Positions 7,881 to 17,204 of a DNA stretch of 64,000 nt are shown here, one piece after another. A model generated the notes under the pieces. That model did no database searches, was not told the origin of the DNA, and saw nothing but the letters and a program-made list of their open reading frames with translations. Location of the stretch: contig JBBDSU010000030.1 of the NCBI GenBank assembly GCA_040904825.1, forward strand, positions 62,001 to 126,000, read 5' to 3'. A program made the translations under genes and the position numbers. This DNA comes from JBBDSU01 sp040904825 (GTDB lineage Bacteria > Actinomycetota > Nitriliruptoria > Nitriliruptorales > Nitriliruptoraceae). The stretch's first letter is position 1. Each line of letters starts with the position of its first letter.

Positions 7881-10061
7881 ATGCGCGACCAAGCGACGTG
7901 GGTAGGCACGGCAACGATCTCGCCCGACACCCCAGTCGTGGCAGGGGCGTTCGGTACGTGGACAATCACCATCACCGTTGGCCGGTATGGCATCGACAAT
8001 TCCGGATCCGCCAAGATCGCCATCCAGAGTGTGACTGACTGGGGACTGGCTCAACTCGACAACCCGAAAGCCCCGAATTTTGCCACCGTTCGCCACACCG
8101 GTGAGGCCAAGGCGCGGGCGCGGTTCGAGCCGTACGGAGGAGTTCGACCGTGGGCGCGCGTGCTGCTCATGGAGGTCTACGACGGCTCGTTGGCGGAGGG
8201 TGACACCATCGAGGTCACCTGGGGTGATACGTCCGGAGGCAGCCCTGGCTGCCGTGCTCAGACCTACCCGCAGGACGGATTCGAATTCCGCGTGTTGATC
8301 GACAATTTCGGCACCGGGGTCTACGAAACGCTCACCGACTCGCCACGGCTCAAGATCACCTCAGGGCCCGTTCACCAGTGGAGCGTGGTCGCTCCGAGCA
8401 CCCTCGAAGTCGGTGAAACCACGTCGCTACTCGTCCGCGCCGAAGACATCTGGGGCAATGCGACACCTTGTGAGACTGAAGTGTCGTTGGAAGTTGCCAC
8501 CTGCAGCGACGGCAGCCGCCCCACCGTCACAGGACTGCCTTCGACCATCAGCCTGGAACCTGCCGACGGTGGCGTCGTCCGCGTTGAGGGCGTGAGTGTC
8601 GGCGGTGTCTCGACGCTGCGGTTTGTGGCCACCGACGGCGTAGGCCGGTCAGCAACCAGCAACCCGACCATCGTTGGCGACCGCACCGACGGCAAGCAAC
8701 TCGTGTGGGGAGACACGCAAGGCCAAAGTGGCGGCACCATCGGAACCGGCAGCTTGACCGACTTCTACCGCTACGCCCGCGACATTGGCGGTCTCGACTT
8801 CGTCGTCCACAGCGGCAACGATTTCCAGATCACCAAGGCCTTGTGGGAACTCACCCGGCAGACGTGCACCGACTTCCACGAGCCCCACCGATTCATCACG
8901 TTCCTCAGCTACGAGTGGTCCGGGAACACGCCCGGTGGCGGCGATTTCAACATCATCTACTCCCACGACGATGGACCGCTGCACCGGTCGAGTCACTGGC
9001 TCGTCGATGACCGTTCCGATGAAGACACCGACCGTTACCCCGTCAGTGAACTGTGGAAAGAGTACGAAGGACGCGACGACGTCATCGGTGTTGCCCACAT
9101 CGGTGGGCGCCGCGCCGACCTGTCGTTCGTCGACGAACGGTTCTGTCCGATCATCGAGATCACCTCAGTCCACGGCCAGTTCGAATGGTTCGCTCGTGAG
9201 GCACTCGCGCGGGGGCTCAAGGTCGGGTTTGTCGGCGCGAGCGACGACCACAGTGGCCGGCCCGGCGCCAGCAGCGCCACATCGCACGGCAAGCTTCCAG
9301 TCAAAGGTGGCTTCGCCGGAGTGTTCGCCTCCGAGCTGACCAGGGAGGGGCTGTTCGAAGCCATGAAGGCGCGGCGTTGTTTCGCCACGACCGGTGCTCG
9401 CATCCACCTTGATGTCCGTTGCGATGGGCACTGGATGGGTGAAGACGTCACGGTCGATGGCTCACCGACGCTCGAGGTCGCCGTAGCCGGCACCGCCCCC
9501 ATCGAGAAGGTCGAGATTCTGCGCGGTACCGACGTCATCCACACTCACGATGTCGCAGGTCGTTCGGATGGCATCCGTATCGCCTGGTCAGGTGCACGCG
9601 TTGATACCCGCGGCCGCCACACTCGCTGGGACGGCGGGCTGACGCTGTCCGAGGGCCGCATCCTGGCCGCGACACCGTGGTCGTTTGATGTGCCGATCGA
9701 AGGCGTTGAGCTTGTCGATGACCGCACGGTGACGTGGGTGAGCGGCACGTCAGGCGACACCGACGGGGTCGTGCTGGATCTCGACGCGCCTGACGACGCC
9801 GAGATCGCCGTCGACACGAAGGTCGCAACCATGACGTTCAACGTCGGTGATGTCGGCGAGGTGCCGATCGTCGTCGAGGCAGGCGGCGTCGAGCAGCGCA
9901 TCACCGTTGACCGGGCACCCAATCTCACAGCACCCACCGATGCCAGCTTCATGTGGAGCGACCCGGATCCGATCGACGGTGAGCAGCCTTACTGGGTCAA
10001 AGTCACCCAGCTCGACGGCGACCTCGCATGGTCGAGCCCTCACTTCATCACGGTGCGGTAG
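7881..10061 (+). CDS. DUF3604 domain protein
   Basis: The 726-residue product contains the DUF3604 hallmark WGDTQGQSGG near residue 275, followed by conserved blocks for the EWSGN loop, a NIIYSHDD motif, AHIGGR, and GASDDHSGRPG. The His/Asp-rich motifs resemble those of the PHP metal-dependent phosphoesterase superfamily. The first 270 residues and the last 150 look like beta-sandwich domains. No signal peptide is visible from this start; the frame can also open at 7827. The 3' end overlaps the convergent dihydroorotate-dehydrogenase-like gene by 14 bases. The biological substrate of DUF3604 proteins is not established. Confidence 0.75.
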   Translation: MRDQATWVGTATISPDTPVVAGAFGTWTITITVGRYGIDNSGSAKIAIQSVTDWGLAQLDNPKAPNFATVRHTGEAKARARFEPYGGVRPWARVLLMEVYDGSLAEGDTIEVTWGDTSGGSPGCRAQTYPQDGFEFRVLIDNFGTGVYETLTDSPRLKITSGPVHQWSVVAPSTLEVGETTSLLVRAEDIWGNATPCETEVSLEVATCSDGSRPTVTGLPSTISLEPADGGVVRVEGVSVGGVSTLRFVATDGVGRSATSNPTIVGDRTDGKQLVWGDTQGQSGGTIGTGSLTDFYRYARDIGGLDFVVHSGNDFQITKALWELTRQTCTDFHEPHRFITFLSYEWSGNTPGGGDFNIIYSHDDGPLHRSSHWLVDDRSDEDTDRYPVSELWKEYEGRDDVIGVAHIGGRRADLSFVDERFCPIIEITSVHGQFEWFAREALARGLKVGFVGASDDHSGRPGASSATSHGKLPVKGGFAGVFASELTREGLFEAMKARRCFATTGARIHLDVRCDGHWMGEDVTVDGSPTLEVAVAGTAPIEKVEILRGTDVIHTHDVAGRSDGIRIAWSGARVDTRGRHTRWDGGLTLSEGRILAATPWSFDVPIEGVELVDDRTVTWVSGTSGDTDGVVLDLDAPDDAEIAVDTKVATMTFNVGDVGEVPIVVEAGGVEQRITVDRAPNLTAPTDASFMWSDPDPIDGEQPYWVKVTQLDGDLAWSSPHFITVR

Positions 10062-11136
10062 GAAACGAGCTCGCGAAGCGAGTGAGCGCCTCGAGGTAGT
10101 TGGCGCGCTCGAACGCAGCGGGGTCGGCGACCGACGCCTGGCTGACTGAGCCTGTCAACTGGCGCACGGATGCGTAATCCCGTTCGGTCGCCCACGACCT
10201 GATGCCGTCGACCAGAGTCGTGACATGCGACGGTCCGTGGTGCAACAGCGCTGAGGTTGTCATGACGACATCAGCACCTGCCAGCAGCAGCTTGAGTGCG
10301 TCAGCGGGTTCATGGATGCCGGTGGTGGCCGCCAGCGACGCGTCAACACGGCCGCGCAGAATGGCCATCCACAGCAGCGGCAGGCCCTTTTCTTCCGGAT
10401 TCGACAACTTGAGTCGTCGTTCGACCGCCAACGAATCCAGATCGATGTCAGGCTGGAAGAACCGGTTGAACAAGACAAGTCCGGCGGCCCCAGCGTCAAC
10501 GAGCTGCGTGGCGAAATGGCTGAACGATGACCAGTAGGGGGCGATCTTGACCGCGACCGGCACATCGCAGACATCAACGACGGACGCCACGACATCCAGC
10601 GTTTGACGTTCGATGTCGGCGCCCGTCTTCGTCATGTCAGCGGCCACCTGGTAGACGTTCAACTCGATCGCTGCCGCACCCGCATCAACCAGCATCCTGG
10701 TCCAGTCGATCCATCCGCCGGGTGTTGAACCGTTGATGCTGGCGATAACAGGTATGTCCAGTGCGGCGCTGGCGGTCTTGACCAGGTCGAGATAGTGCTC
10801 GGAACCGTCGTTGTGCCGGTCGAGGACTGGCGCATATCCGAAGGTGGCCTCCGGGTTCACGTCGGCACCTAGTCCCAGGTAGCGGTCCACCTCGCGCATC
10901 TCGTGTTCGAGCTGCTCCTCGAACACGCTCGGCAGCACGACCGCGCCAACGCCAGCGGCGTTGAGTGCCTCAAGTGAGGTCATCGTTCCCGTCAACGGGC
11001 TTGCAGAAGCAACCACCGGGCACCGCAGCTCCAGGCCCAAGTAGTCGACCTGCAGATCGAATGCGCCGCGGCCACCCGGGCCTGCCGGAACGACCACGCC
11101 AGCTCCGGCGAGCGCGTCATCATCGATAGTCATCAC
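10048..11136 (-). CDS. dihydroorotate dehydrogenase-like flavoprotein coupled to nifJ
   Basis: A 362-residue TIM-barrel flavoprotein of the dihydroorotate dehydrogenase superfamily: SASPLTG at the first strand, IASINGSTPGGW, AIELNVY, VKIAPYW, and a C-terminal phosphate-binding GADVVMTTSAL. Proteins of this DHOD-like type are commonly encoded next to nifJ rather than with pyrimidine genes. Here the start overlaps the nifJ stop by four bases (ATGA), so it is translated with it. It probably carries FMN and may feed or take electrons from the oxidoreductase; that is inference. True pyrimidine-biosynthetic PyrD is the less likely alternative. Confidence 0.8.
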   Translation of the reverse strand: MMTIDDDALAGAGVVVPAGPGGRGAFDLQVDYLGLELRCPVVASASPLTGTMTSLEALNAAGVGAVVLPSVFEEQLEHEMREVDRYLGLGADVNPEATFGYAPVLDRHNDGSEHYLDLVKTASAALDIPVIASINGSTPGGWIDWTRMLVDAGAAAIELNVYQVAADMTKTGADIERQTLDVVASVVDVCDVPVAVKIAPYWSSFSHFATQLVDAGAAGLVLFNRFFQPDIDLDSLAVERRLKLSNPEEKGLPLLWMAILRGRVDASLAATTGIHEPADALKLLLAGADVVMTTSALLHHGPSHVTTLVDGIRSWATERDYASVRQLTGSVSQASVADPAAFERANYLEALTRFASSFPTAP

Positions 11137-14100
11137 GCTTCCTCCTCGGCTTCGGTGGCCTGGTCCGATACCTCGAGTTCATCGAGCGCGACGGTCTTTT
11201 CATCGGTGACCTGGCGCTCGACGCCAGCCAGCTGTTCGTAGTAACGCCACCGTTCGTGCACGTCCCGCTGCGCCATTCCCTGGAGCAATGTCGCACGCTC
11301 AGGGTCGGTGCGCTCAAGCATTGCGAACCGCCCTTCGGTCGACATGAATGCCGACAACGGTTGCGACGGCGCTTTCGAATCCAGACGGAACGGAACGACA
11401 TCCTCCTCTGTTGTCGGCTGGTAGCGGTACAGGGGCCAATAGCCGGTCTTGACCGCCAGATCCATCCGTGTCATCGATTGGCGCATATCCACCCCGTGGG
11501 CGATGCATGTCGAATAGGCCAGCAGCAGTGACGGTCCGGGCCAGGCTTCGGCTTCGCGGAACGCCTTGATCGTCTGCATCTCGTTGGCACCCAGCGCAAT
11601 CTGGGCGACATACACCGACCCGTATTGCATGGCATGCAGGCCCAGGTCCTTCTTGGGGCTCGCTTTGCCGGAGGTAGCAAACCGGGCGACCGCCGAACGC
11701 GGCGTCGCCTTGGAGGCCTGGCCGCCCGTGTTGGAATACACCTCGGTGTCCAGCACCAGGATGTTGACGTCGGCTCCCGACGCCAGCACATGGTCGAGCC
11801 CACCGAACCCAATGTCGTACGCCCAACCGTCACCGCCAACGATCCACACGTCGCGACGTACCAGCGAACCTGCGACGGCCTCGAGTTGACGAGCTGCAGC
11901 CGCATCGTCGCCGCCAGCATCAGCAAGGCGCCGGCGCAATTCGACCACACGTTCGCGTTGGGCAGCCAATCCTTCCTCGTCACCTGCGGACGCACCAGCT
12001 CGCAGCGCATCGACCACATCATCACCGAGATGACCTGCCAGGCGCCCCAACAGATGGTCGGCGATGCTGCGCTGCTGATCGAGCCCGAGCCTGATGCCCA
12101 GGCCGAACTCGGCATTGTCCTCGAACAGCGAGTTCGACCAGGCGGGCCCGCGCCCGTCAGCGTTGGTACCCCAAGGGGTCGTTGGCAGATTGCCGCCATA
12201 GATCGATGAGCAGCCGGTCGCATTCGCCACGACCGTCCGATCGCCGAACAGCTGGGTCATGAGCTTCAAGTACGGCGTCTCACCACACCCGGCGCAGGCG
12301 CCTGAGAACTCGAACAACGGCTGCAGCGTCTGCGTGTGCTTGACCGTGTCGTGACGAACTGCGGTGCGATCTGGGTAGGGAATATCGGCGAAGAACCGGA
12401 AGTTGTCGCGCTCTGTGTCACGGTGCTCGTCGGCCGGCTCCATATCGATGGCCTGGTGGGAGACGCGTTCTTTGGACACGGCCGGGCATGCTTCCACACA
12501 CACACCACAGCCGGTGCAGTCATCGGGTGCTACCTGCACCGTCAACAGGTGATCAGACAGGTCCCGGTCCCGGAACTCCTTCGACTGGAAGCTGTCGGGC
12601 GCGCCCTCAAGCGCGTCCGGATCGAACACCTTGATCTGAATGGCGGCATGCGGACACACGATGGCGCACTTGCCGCAGTCGATGCACAAGTCGGGATCCC
12701 ACACGGGGATCTCGGTGGCAAGCGACCGCTTTTCCCACCGAGCTGTGCCGGTGACGAACGTTCCATCGACCGGCATGGCCGAGACCGGCAGCAGGTCGCC
12801 CTCACCGTCCACAATCCGCGCCGTCACACGCGAAATGAACGCTGGGACAGCGTCCGCATCTGTGGTGGACTGGCCGACACCACCCAATTCCAGCGCCCGA
12901 TCGATCATCCCGGGCCGGTGCCATGTCGACGTCGCCGACGCGCCGAGGGTGGCCTGCTCGACACCGTCGGCGGCGGCTCGAATCGCGGCAAGGTTGCGTG
13001 CCACAACGTGCGAGCCGTATGCCTCGTAGGACGTGCGGGCAGCTTCTTCGATCGCGGCGATTGCCTCATCGCGAGGCAGCAATTCGGCGACCACGAAGAA
13101 CGCCGTCTGCATCACGGTCGAGATCCTGCCAGCCAGCCCTGCTTCGCGAGCAATGGCATGGCCATCGATGACGAACAAGCGCACATCGCGGTCAATCAGT
13201 TTCTGCTGCACGTCAGCAGGCAGGCGATCGAACACCTCATCGGCATTAAACGGCGCGTTCAAGAGCACGGTCCCGCCCTGCTTGACCGCGGACAGCACAT
13301 CAAGCTTTTCGAGCAGTCCGAACTGGTGGCAAGCGACCACATCGGATTCGTCGACGAGATAGGCCGAATGAATCGGCTCAGGGGAAAAGCGCAGGTGAGA
13401 AACCGTCGTTGAACCCGACTTCTTCGAGTCGTAGACGAAGTAGGCCTGCACGTGGCCCGACGTGTGCTCGGCGACGATCTTGGCAGTGTTCTTGTTGGCG
13501 CCAACCGTGCCGTCAGACCCCAAACCAAAGAACATGGCCGAGATTTCACCGTCGGGACGTGGCGGCACGTCGTCATGTCGGGCGTCATCCAGAAACGGCA
13601 GCGACAGGTTCGTCACGTCGTCGATGATGCCGACGGTGAAGCGACGTCGCGGTTGGTCGGCGTCGAGTTCGGCAAACACCGCGGCGACCATCTTTGGCGT
13701 GAATTCCTTGCTCGACAGGCCGTAGCGGCCGCCGACGATCAGCGGCAGGTGGTCACGCCGGCCATCCATCACCGCAGCGGCAAGCACCTGCACGATGTCG
13801 GCGAACAGAGGTTCGCCGGGCGCGCCCGGCTCCTTGGTGCGGTCGAGCACAGCGATGCGCTTGACCGACGCTGGCAGTGCATCGATGACGGCATCGACAG
13901 GCAGCGGCCGGAACAGCCGCACCGTGACCATCCCCACCTTGTCGCCACGAGCGACCAGATGGTCGACGACCTCACGTATCGCCCCAACTGCTGAACCCAT
14001 GGCGACCACAACCCGCTCGGCGTCATCAGCACCGTGATATTCGATGAGGTCGTACCGGCGGCCGGTCCGCTGGGCCAGCTGATCGAACGCATCGTTGACG

Positions 14101-14819
14101 TGACCGGGGACCGCATCGTGAAAGGGGTTGGCGGCTTCGCGGGCCTGGAAGAAGACATCAGGGTTCTGCGCCGACCCGCGCAAGGTGGGGGCATCCGGAT
14201 CGAGCGCACGGAGGCGATGGTCGATCACATGGCGATCATCCACAATCGATCGCAGGTCGTCATCGTCGAGCGCATCGACCATGTTGATCTCATGCGACGT
14301 GCGAAATCCGTCGAAGAAATGCAGGACCGGAACCCTCGAAGCCAGCGTCACCGCATGGGCGACTGCCGCCATGTCGTGCGCTTCCTGCGGGTTGGCCGAT
14401 ACCAACATTGTCCAGCCGGTGGTCCGGGCAGCCATGACATCGGAGTGATCCCCGAAGATAGACAAGGCGTGAGTGGCCACGGTCCGAGCAGCGACGTGGA
14501 TGACCGCTGGGGTGAGTTCCCCGGCGATCTTGAACATGTTGGGCAGCATGAGCAGCAAGCCCTGGGACGCGGTGAACGTCACACCCAGCGCACCCGCCTG
14601 TACTGCGCCATGCAAGGCCCCTGCCGCTCCCCCTTCTGACTGCATCTCGACGACGCTGGGTGTCACTCCCCACAGGTTGGGCCGGCCTGCCGCCGACCAT
14701 GAGTCGGCATGCTCACCCATTGGTGACGACGGTGTGATCGGATACAGCGCAACCGTTTCACTCAATGCGTAGGCAACGCGGGCGACGGCTTCGTTACCGT
14801 CAAGGCAGAGCGGTGGCAT
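11133..14819 (-). CDS. nifJ: pyruvate:ferredoxin (flavodoxin) oxidoreductase
   Basis: The 1228-residue single-chain enzyme has all NifJ domains: N-terminal thiamine-pyrophosphate pyrimidine-binding domain (YPITPSSPMGE), the gamma domain (MFFGLGSDGTVGANK), two 4Fe-4S motifs (CIDCGKCAIVCP and CTGCGVCVEACP, near 700 and 755), the ACAGCGET cluster region and the C-terminal TPP-binding domain (GGDGWAYDIGFGG; LDTEVYSNTGGQ). It oxidises pyruvate and CoA to acetyl-CoA and CO2 while reducing ferredoxin or flavodoxin. The start ATG has GGAGG six bases upstream. It is the first gene of a two-gene operon with the DHOD-like flavoprotein. No frameshift is seen, so it looks functional. Confidence 0.96.
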   Translation of the reverse strand: MPPLCLDGNEAVARVAYALSETVALYPITPSSPMGEHADSWSAAGRPNLWGVTPSVVEMQSEGGAAGALHGAVQAGALGVTFTASQGLLLMLPNMFKIAGELTPAVIHVAARTVATHALSIFGDHSDVMAARTTGWTMLVSANPQEAHDMAAVAHAVTLASRVPVLHFFDGFRTSHEINMVDALDDDDLRSIVDDRHVIDHRLRALDPDAPTLRGSAQNPDVFFQAREAANPFHDAVPGHVNDAFDQLAQRTGRRYDLIEYHGADDAERVVVAMGSAVGAIREVVDHLVARGDKVGMVTVRLFRPLPVDAVIDALPASVKRIAVLDRTKEPGAPGEPLFADIVQVLAAAVMDGRRDHLPLIVGGRYGLSSKEFTPKMVAAVFAELDADQPRRRFTVGIIDDVTNLSLPFLDDARHDDVPPRPDGEISAMFFGLGSDGTVGANKNTAKIVAEHTSGHVQAYFVYDSKKSGSTTVSHLRFSPEPIHSAYLVDESDVVACHQFGLLEKLDVLSAVKQGGTVLLNAPFNADEVFDRLPADVQQKLIDRDVRLFVIDGHAIAREAGLAGRISTVMQTAFFVVAELLPRDEAIAAIEEAARTSYEAYGSHVVARNLAAIRAAADGVEQATLGASATSTWHRPGMIDRALELGGVGQSTTDADAVPAFISRVTARIVDGEGDLLPVSAMPVDGTFVTGTARWEKRSLATEIPVWDPDLCIDCGKCAIVCPHAAIQIKVFDPDALEGAPDSFQSKEFRDRDLSDHLLTVQVAPDDCTGCGVCVEACPAVSKERVSHQAIDMEPADEHRDTERDNFRFFADIPYPDRTAVRHDTVKHTQTLQPLFEFSGACAGCGETPYLKLMTQLFGDRTVVANATGCSSIYGGNLPTTPWGTNADGRGPAWSNSLFEDNAEFGLGIRLGLDQQRSIADHLLGRLAGHLGDDVVDALRAGASAGDEEGLAAQRERVVELRRRLADAGGDDAAAARQLEAVAGSLVRRDVWIVGGDGWAYDIGFGGLDHVLASGADVNILVLDTEVYSNTGGQASKATPRSAVARFATSGKASPKKDLGLHAMQYGSVYVAQIALGANEMQTIKAFREAEAWPGPSLLLAYSTCIAHGVDMRQSMTRMDLAVKTGYWPLYRYQPTTEEDVVPFRLDSKAPSQPLSAFMSTEGRFAMLERTDPERATLLQGMAQRDVHERWRYYEQLAGVERQVTDEKTVALDELEVSDQATEAEEEA

Positions 14820-15078
14820 GGTGCCTCCAGATCAGCGGGCAAAACATCCATGAGCAGCGGGGACAAGGGGCGAATCTGACATGTACCCAGATTCCCACAT
14901 TGACATCCTTGACGCTACGAGGCTCATCGGCATCGCTCCCCGGCCGCATGTACTCAATCGAGGGGACCATCGGCCCATGCGTACGGCTGATCGCCCTGCG
15001 ACAGTGCGGACATTCAGGTCACGCATCCAGGCGGCGCCCAAGCCGTGACGTGACCCCCGCAACTTCCCGGAGCGTGCA
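14820..15078. other. divergent intergenic region nifJ / FrhB-like
   Basis: About 260 bases separating two divergently transcribed redox genes, so both promoters should lie here. TTGACA occurs at 14900 but has no acceptable -10 at 16-18 bases. I see no regulator-binding palindrome that I can name. Confidence 0.3.
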
Positions 15079-16206
15079 ATGACACCACTCCACCCGCACT
15101 GGCGCGAGTTATACCGGGAAGTGGTTGATCCAGGTTTGTGCACAGGCTGCGCCGGATGTGTCGTCGCCTGCCCGCGCGATGTCCTCGTGGCGGGTGACGA
15201 CGACCTGCCGGTGCAGGTCGGTCCCGGCATGGGGGTCGATGAATGCGTCATCGGGGACCGGGGCTGTGACGTCTGTACACGTGCCTGTCCCCGGTTCCGC
15301 ACCTGGGAACCAGAACTCGACACGGTGGTTGCGGGCCGGCCGAGGACCGACGACGAAGTCTTCGGTCCAGTCAGGCGACTATTGCTGACCCGCGCCACCG
15401 ACCCTTCAGTGAACGAAGTAGCTCAAGACGGCGGACTGGTATCGGGCCTTCTGATCTGGGGTTTGGAGACCGGCCGCATCGACGGGGCGCTGACCTCCAA
15501 AATCACCGACAACGGCCTTGGACCGTTCGATGCCGCGCCGACGGTGGTGACCGATCGAGCCGGCGTGCTCGAGACCGCGGGCAGCCGCTACACCTTCTCT
15601 GCCAATCCATTGGCCTTCGATGAGGCGGTCGAAGCGGGCCTGCGACGGCTTGCACTGGTCGGCATGTCATGCCAAGCGTCGATTCCGGCTGCCCTCGCAG
15701 CGCACGGAGAACGCCGCGTGGCACGGCGGATCGCGGTGACGATCGGACTGCTGTGCTCTAAGACCTTCACCTACGAGGGTCAATCCCAGGTGCTGGCAGA
15801 ACATGGCGTCGCCATGAATGATGTCACCAAGATCAACATCAAGGGCACCTTCCGCGTCTGGACCAACGACGGTGGCTATCAGCAGATTCCCCTGAAGCTG
15901 TTCCACCCCCATACCCGTCCTGCATGCCAGACATGCCCCGACTTTGCGGCCCAGCACGCAGACATTTCAGCTGGTGGCATCGGTGACGCGTCCGGCTGGA
16001 CCTTGACCATCGTGCGCACTGAGGTCGGCGAACGGTGGATCGACGATGCCATCGCCGACGGCGAGATCGAAGCCCGGCCAGCCGAGAGCGACGAGGCTGC
16101 GATGCGGCTGCTGACCCGCTTGTCGACAATGTCTCGCCGCCGATGGCCCTCCGCCGAGGAAGCTGGCATTCCCATCGATCCCACCCCATCACGTACCGGC
16201 GAGTGA
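15079..16206 (+). CDS. FrhB/FpoF-like iron-sulfur flavoprotein (F420 hydrogenase/dehydrogenase beta family)
   Basis: The 375-residue protein begins with a 4Fe-4S cluster motif CTGCAGCVVACP at about 21-32 and a second Cys group CDVCTRACP near 63-71, then the FrhB-type core (AQDGGLVSGLL; SRYTFSANPL; LVGMSCQASIPA; GLLCSKTFTYEG) and a late CQTCPDFAAQHADIS motif. Family members transfer electrons between iron-sulfur proteins and F420 or a related carrier using FAD. It is divergent from nifJ, suggesting electron exchange with the pyruvate-oxidising system; the carrier specificity is inference. It could equally serve a ferredoxin-dependent reductase. Confidence 0.8.
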   Translation: MTPLHPHWRELYREVVDPGLCTGCAGCVVACPRDVLVAGDDDLPVQVGPGMGVDECVIGDRGCDVCTRACPRFRTWEPELDTVVAGRPRTDDEVFGPVRRLLLTRATDPSVNEVAQDGGLVSGLLIWGLETGRIDGALTSKITDNGLGPFDAAPTVVTDRAGVLETAGSRYTFSANPLAFDEAVEAGLRRLALVGMSCQASIPAALAAHGERRVARRIAVTIGLLCSKTFTYEGQSQVLAEHGVAMNDVTKINIKGTFRVWTNDGGYQQIPLKLFHPHTRPACQTCPDFAAQHADISAGGIGDASGWTLTIVRTEVGERWIDDAIADGEIEARPAESDEAAMRLLTRLSTMSRRRWPSAEEAGIPIDPTPSRTGE

Positions 16207-16350
16207 CCTCGGCCAACCTGGTGTCCACCCGCCTACGCTGACCCACGCCCGCCGCGTAACCGGCTCGGGGTGCATCCAGTCGAGTGCACGACGCGAAACA
16301 CGGTCGCTGCCGTCGCTCACGGCACGGCATCTGGGTAGGAGGTCATCGCA

Positions 16351-17142
16351 ATGGAGACATCGACGGTGGAGGATGCGACACCCACCCGAGTAGCACTTGT
16401 CACCGGAGCGCGCGGTGGGATCGGTCGGGCGGTGGTAGCACGACTCGCTGCCGAGGGCATCGAGGTCGTGGCCACCGACCGTGATGAGCCTGTCGCTGGC
16501 GATGCTTCGTCGCTCCCCGAAGGTGCTGCGACGTATCTTGCGGCTGACCTGACTCAATCAGCGGCGTGTTCCCACCTCATTGACCAAGTCGTCGAACGTC
16601 ACGGGCGCATCGACGTGCTCGTCAACAATGCAGGCTTCCAGCATGTCAGCCCGGTCGCCGAATTTCCCGACGACATCTGGGATGCCATGACTGCGGTCAT
16701 GCTCGACGCCCCCTTCCGCCTGGCCAAGCATGCCTGGCGCCACCTCGAAGCATCCGGGTCCGGCCGGATCGTCAATATCGCGTCAATCCATGCGCTGGTC
16801 GCATCCCCACTGAAGTCCGCCTACGTCGCCAGCAAGCACGGCTTGTTAGGACTGACGAGAGTGCTCGCGCTGGAAGGTGGTCCGGCTGGCATCACTGCCA
16901 ACGCGATCTGCCCGGGGTACGTGCGTACTCCGCTGGTGGAAGGGCAACTCGAAGACCAGGCCCGCCTTCACGGCATCCCGGCCGATGAGGTCGTCGACCG
17001 GGTGATGCTCGAACCTGCCGCCATCAAGCGGCTCGTTGAACCTGACGAGGTCGCCGAGATGGTCGCCTACCTCTGCGGACCTCACACTCGATCTATCTCA
17101 GGAGCCGCACTGACGATGGACGGAGCCTGGACCGCCCGGTAG
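16351..17142 (+). CDS. 3-hydroxybutyrate dehydrogenase (SDR family)
   Basis: A 263-residue short-chain dehydrogenase. The N-terminal nucleotide-binding glycines are in TGARGGIGRAV, NNAG is at about 92-95, and the catalytic Ser-Tyr-Lys set is in NIASIH and AYVASKHG. The C-terminal signature (GYVRTPLVEGQ, then IKRLVEPDEVAEMV and a final MDGAWTAR) matches the D-3-hydroxybutyrate dehydrogenase subgroup, which interconverts 3-hydroxybutyrate and acetoacetate with NAD. AGGAGG at 16336-16341 precedes the ATG by nine bases. Likely role: ketone-body or polyhydroxybutyrate metabolism. Other SDR activities cannot be excluded. Confidence 0.82.
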   Translation: METSTVEDATPTRVALVTGARGGIGRAVVARLAAEGIEVVATDRDEPVAGDASSLPEGAATYLAADLTQSAACSHLIDQVVERHGRIDVLVNNAGFQHVSPVAEFPDDIWDAMTAVMLDAPFRLAKHAWRHLEASGSGRIVNIASIHALVASPLKSAYVASKHGLLGLTRVLALEGGPAGITANAICPGYVRTPLVEGQLEDQARLHGIPADEVVDRVMLEPAAIKRLVEPDEVAEMVAYLCGPHTRSISGAALTMDGAWTAR

Positions 17143-17204
17143 CTAACCCGGCGAAGACCGCGCCCGGCTGCGTGAGCGGCAGCACCCCGCTGGTCACTGC
17201 CCGC

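Noticed and set aside
12336..13412. Long plus-strand frame (358 residues) under nifJ
   Set aside because: It is antisense to a clearly conserved nifJ, has no family-like motifs, and long mirror frames are expected in GC-rich DNA.
14900..14928. TTGACA as a -35 box before the FrhB-like gene
   Set aside because: No -10-like hexamer at 16-18 bases; the hexamer alone is weak evidence.
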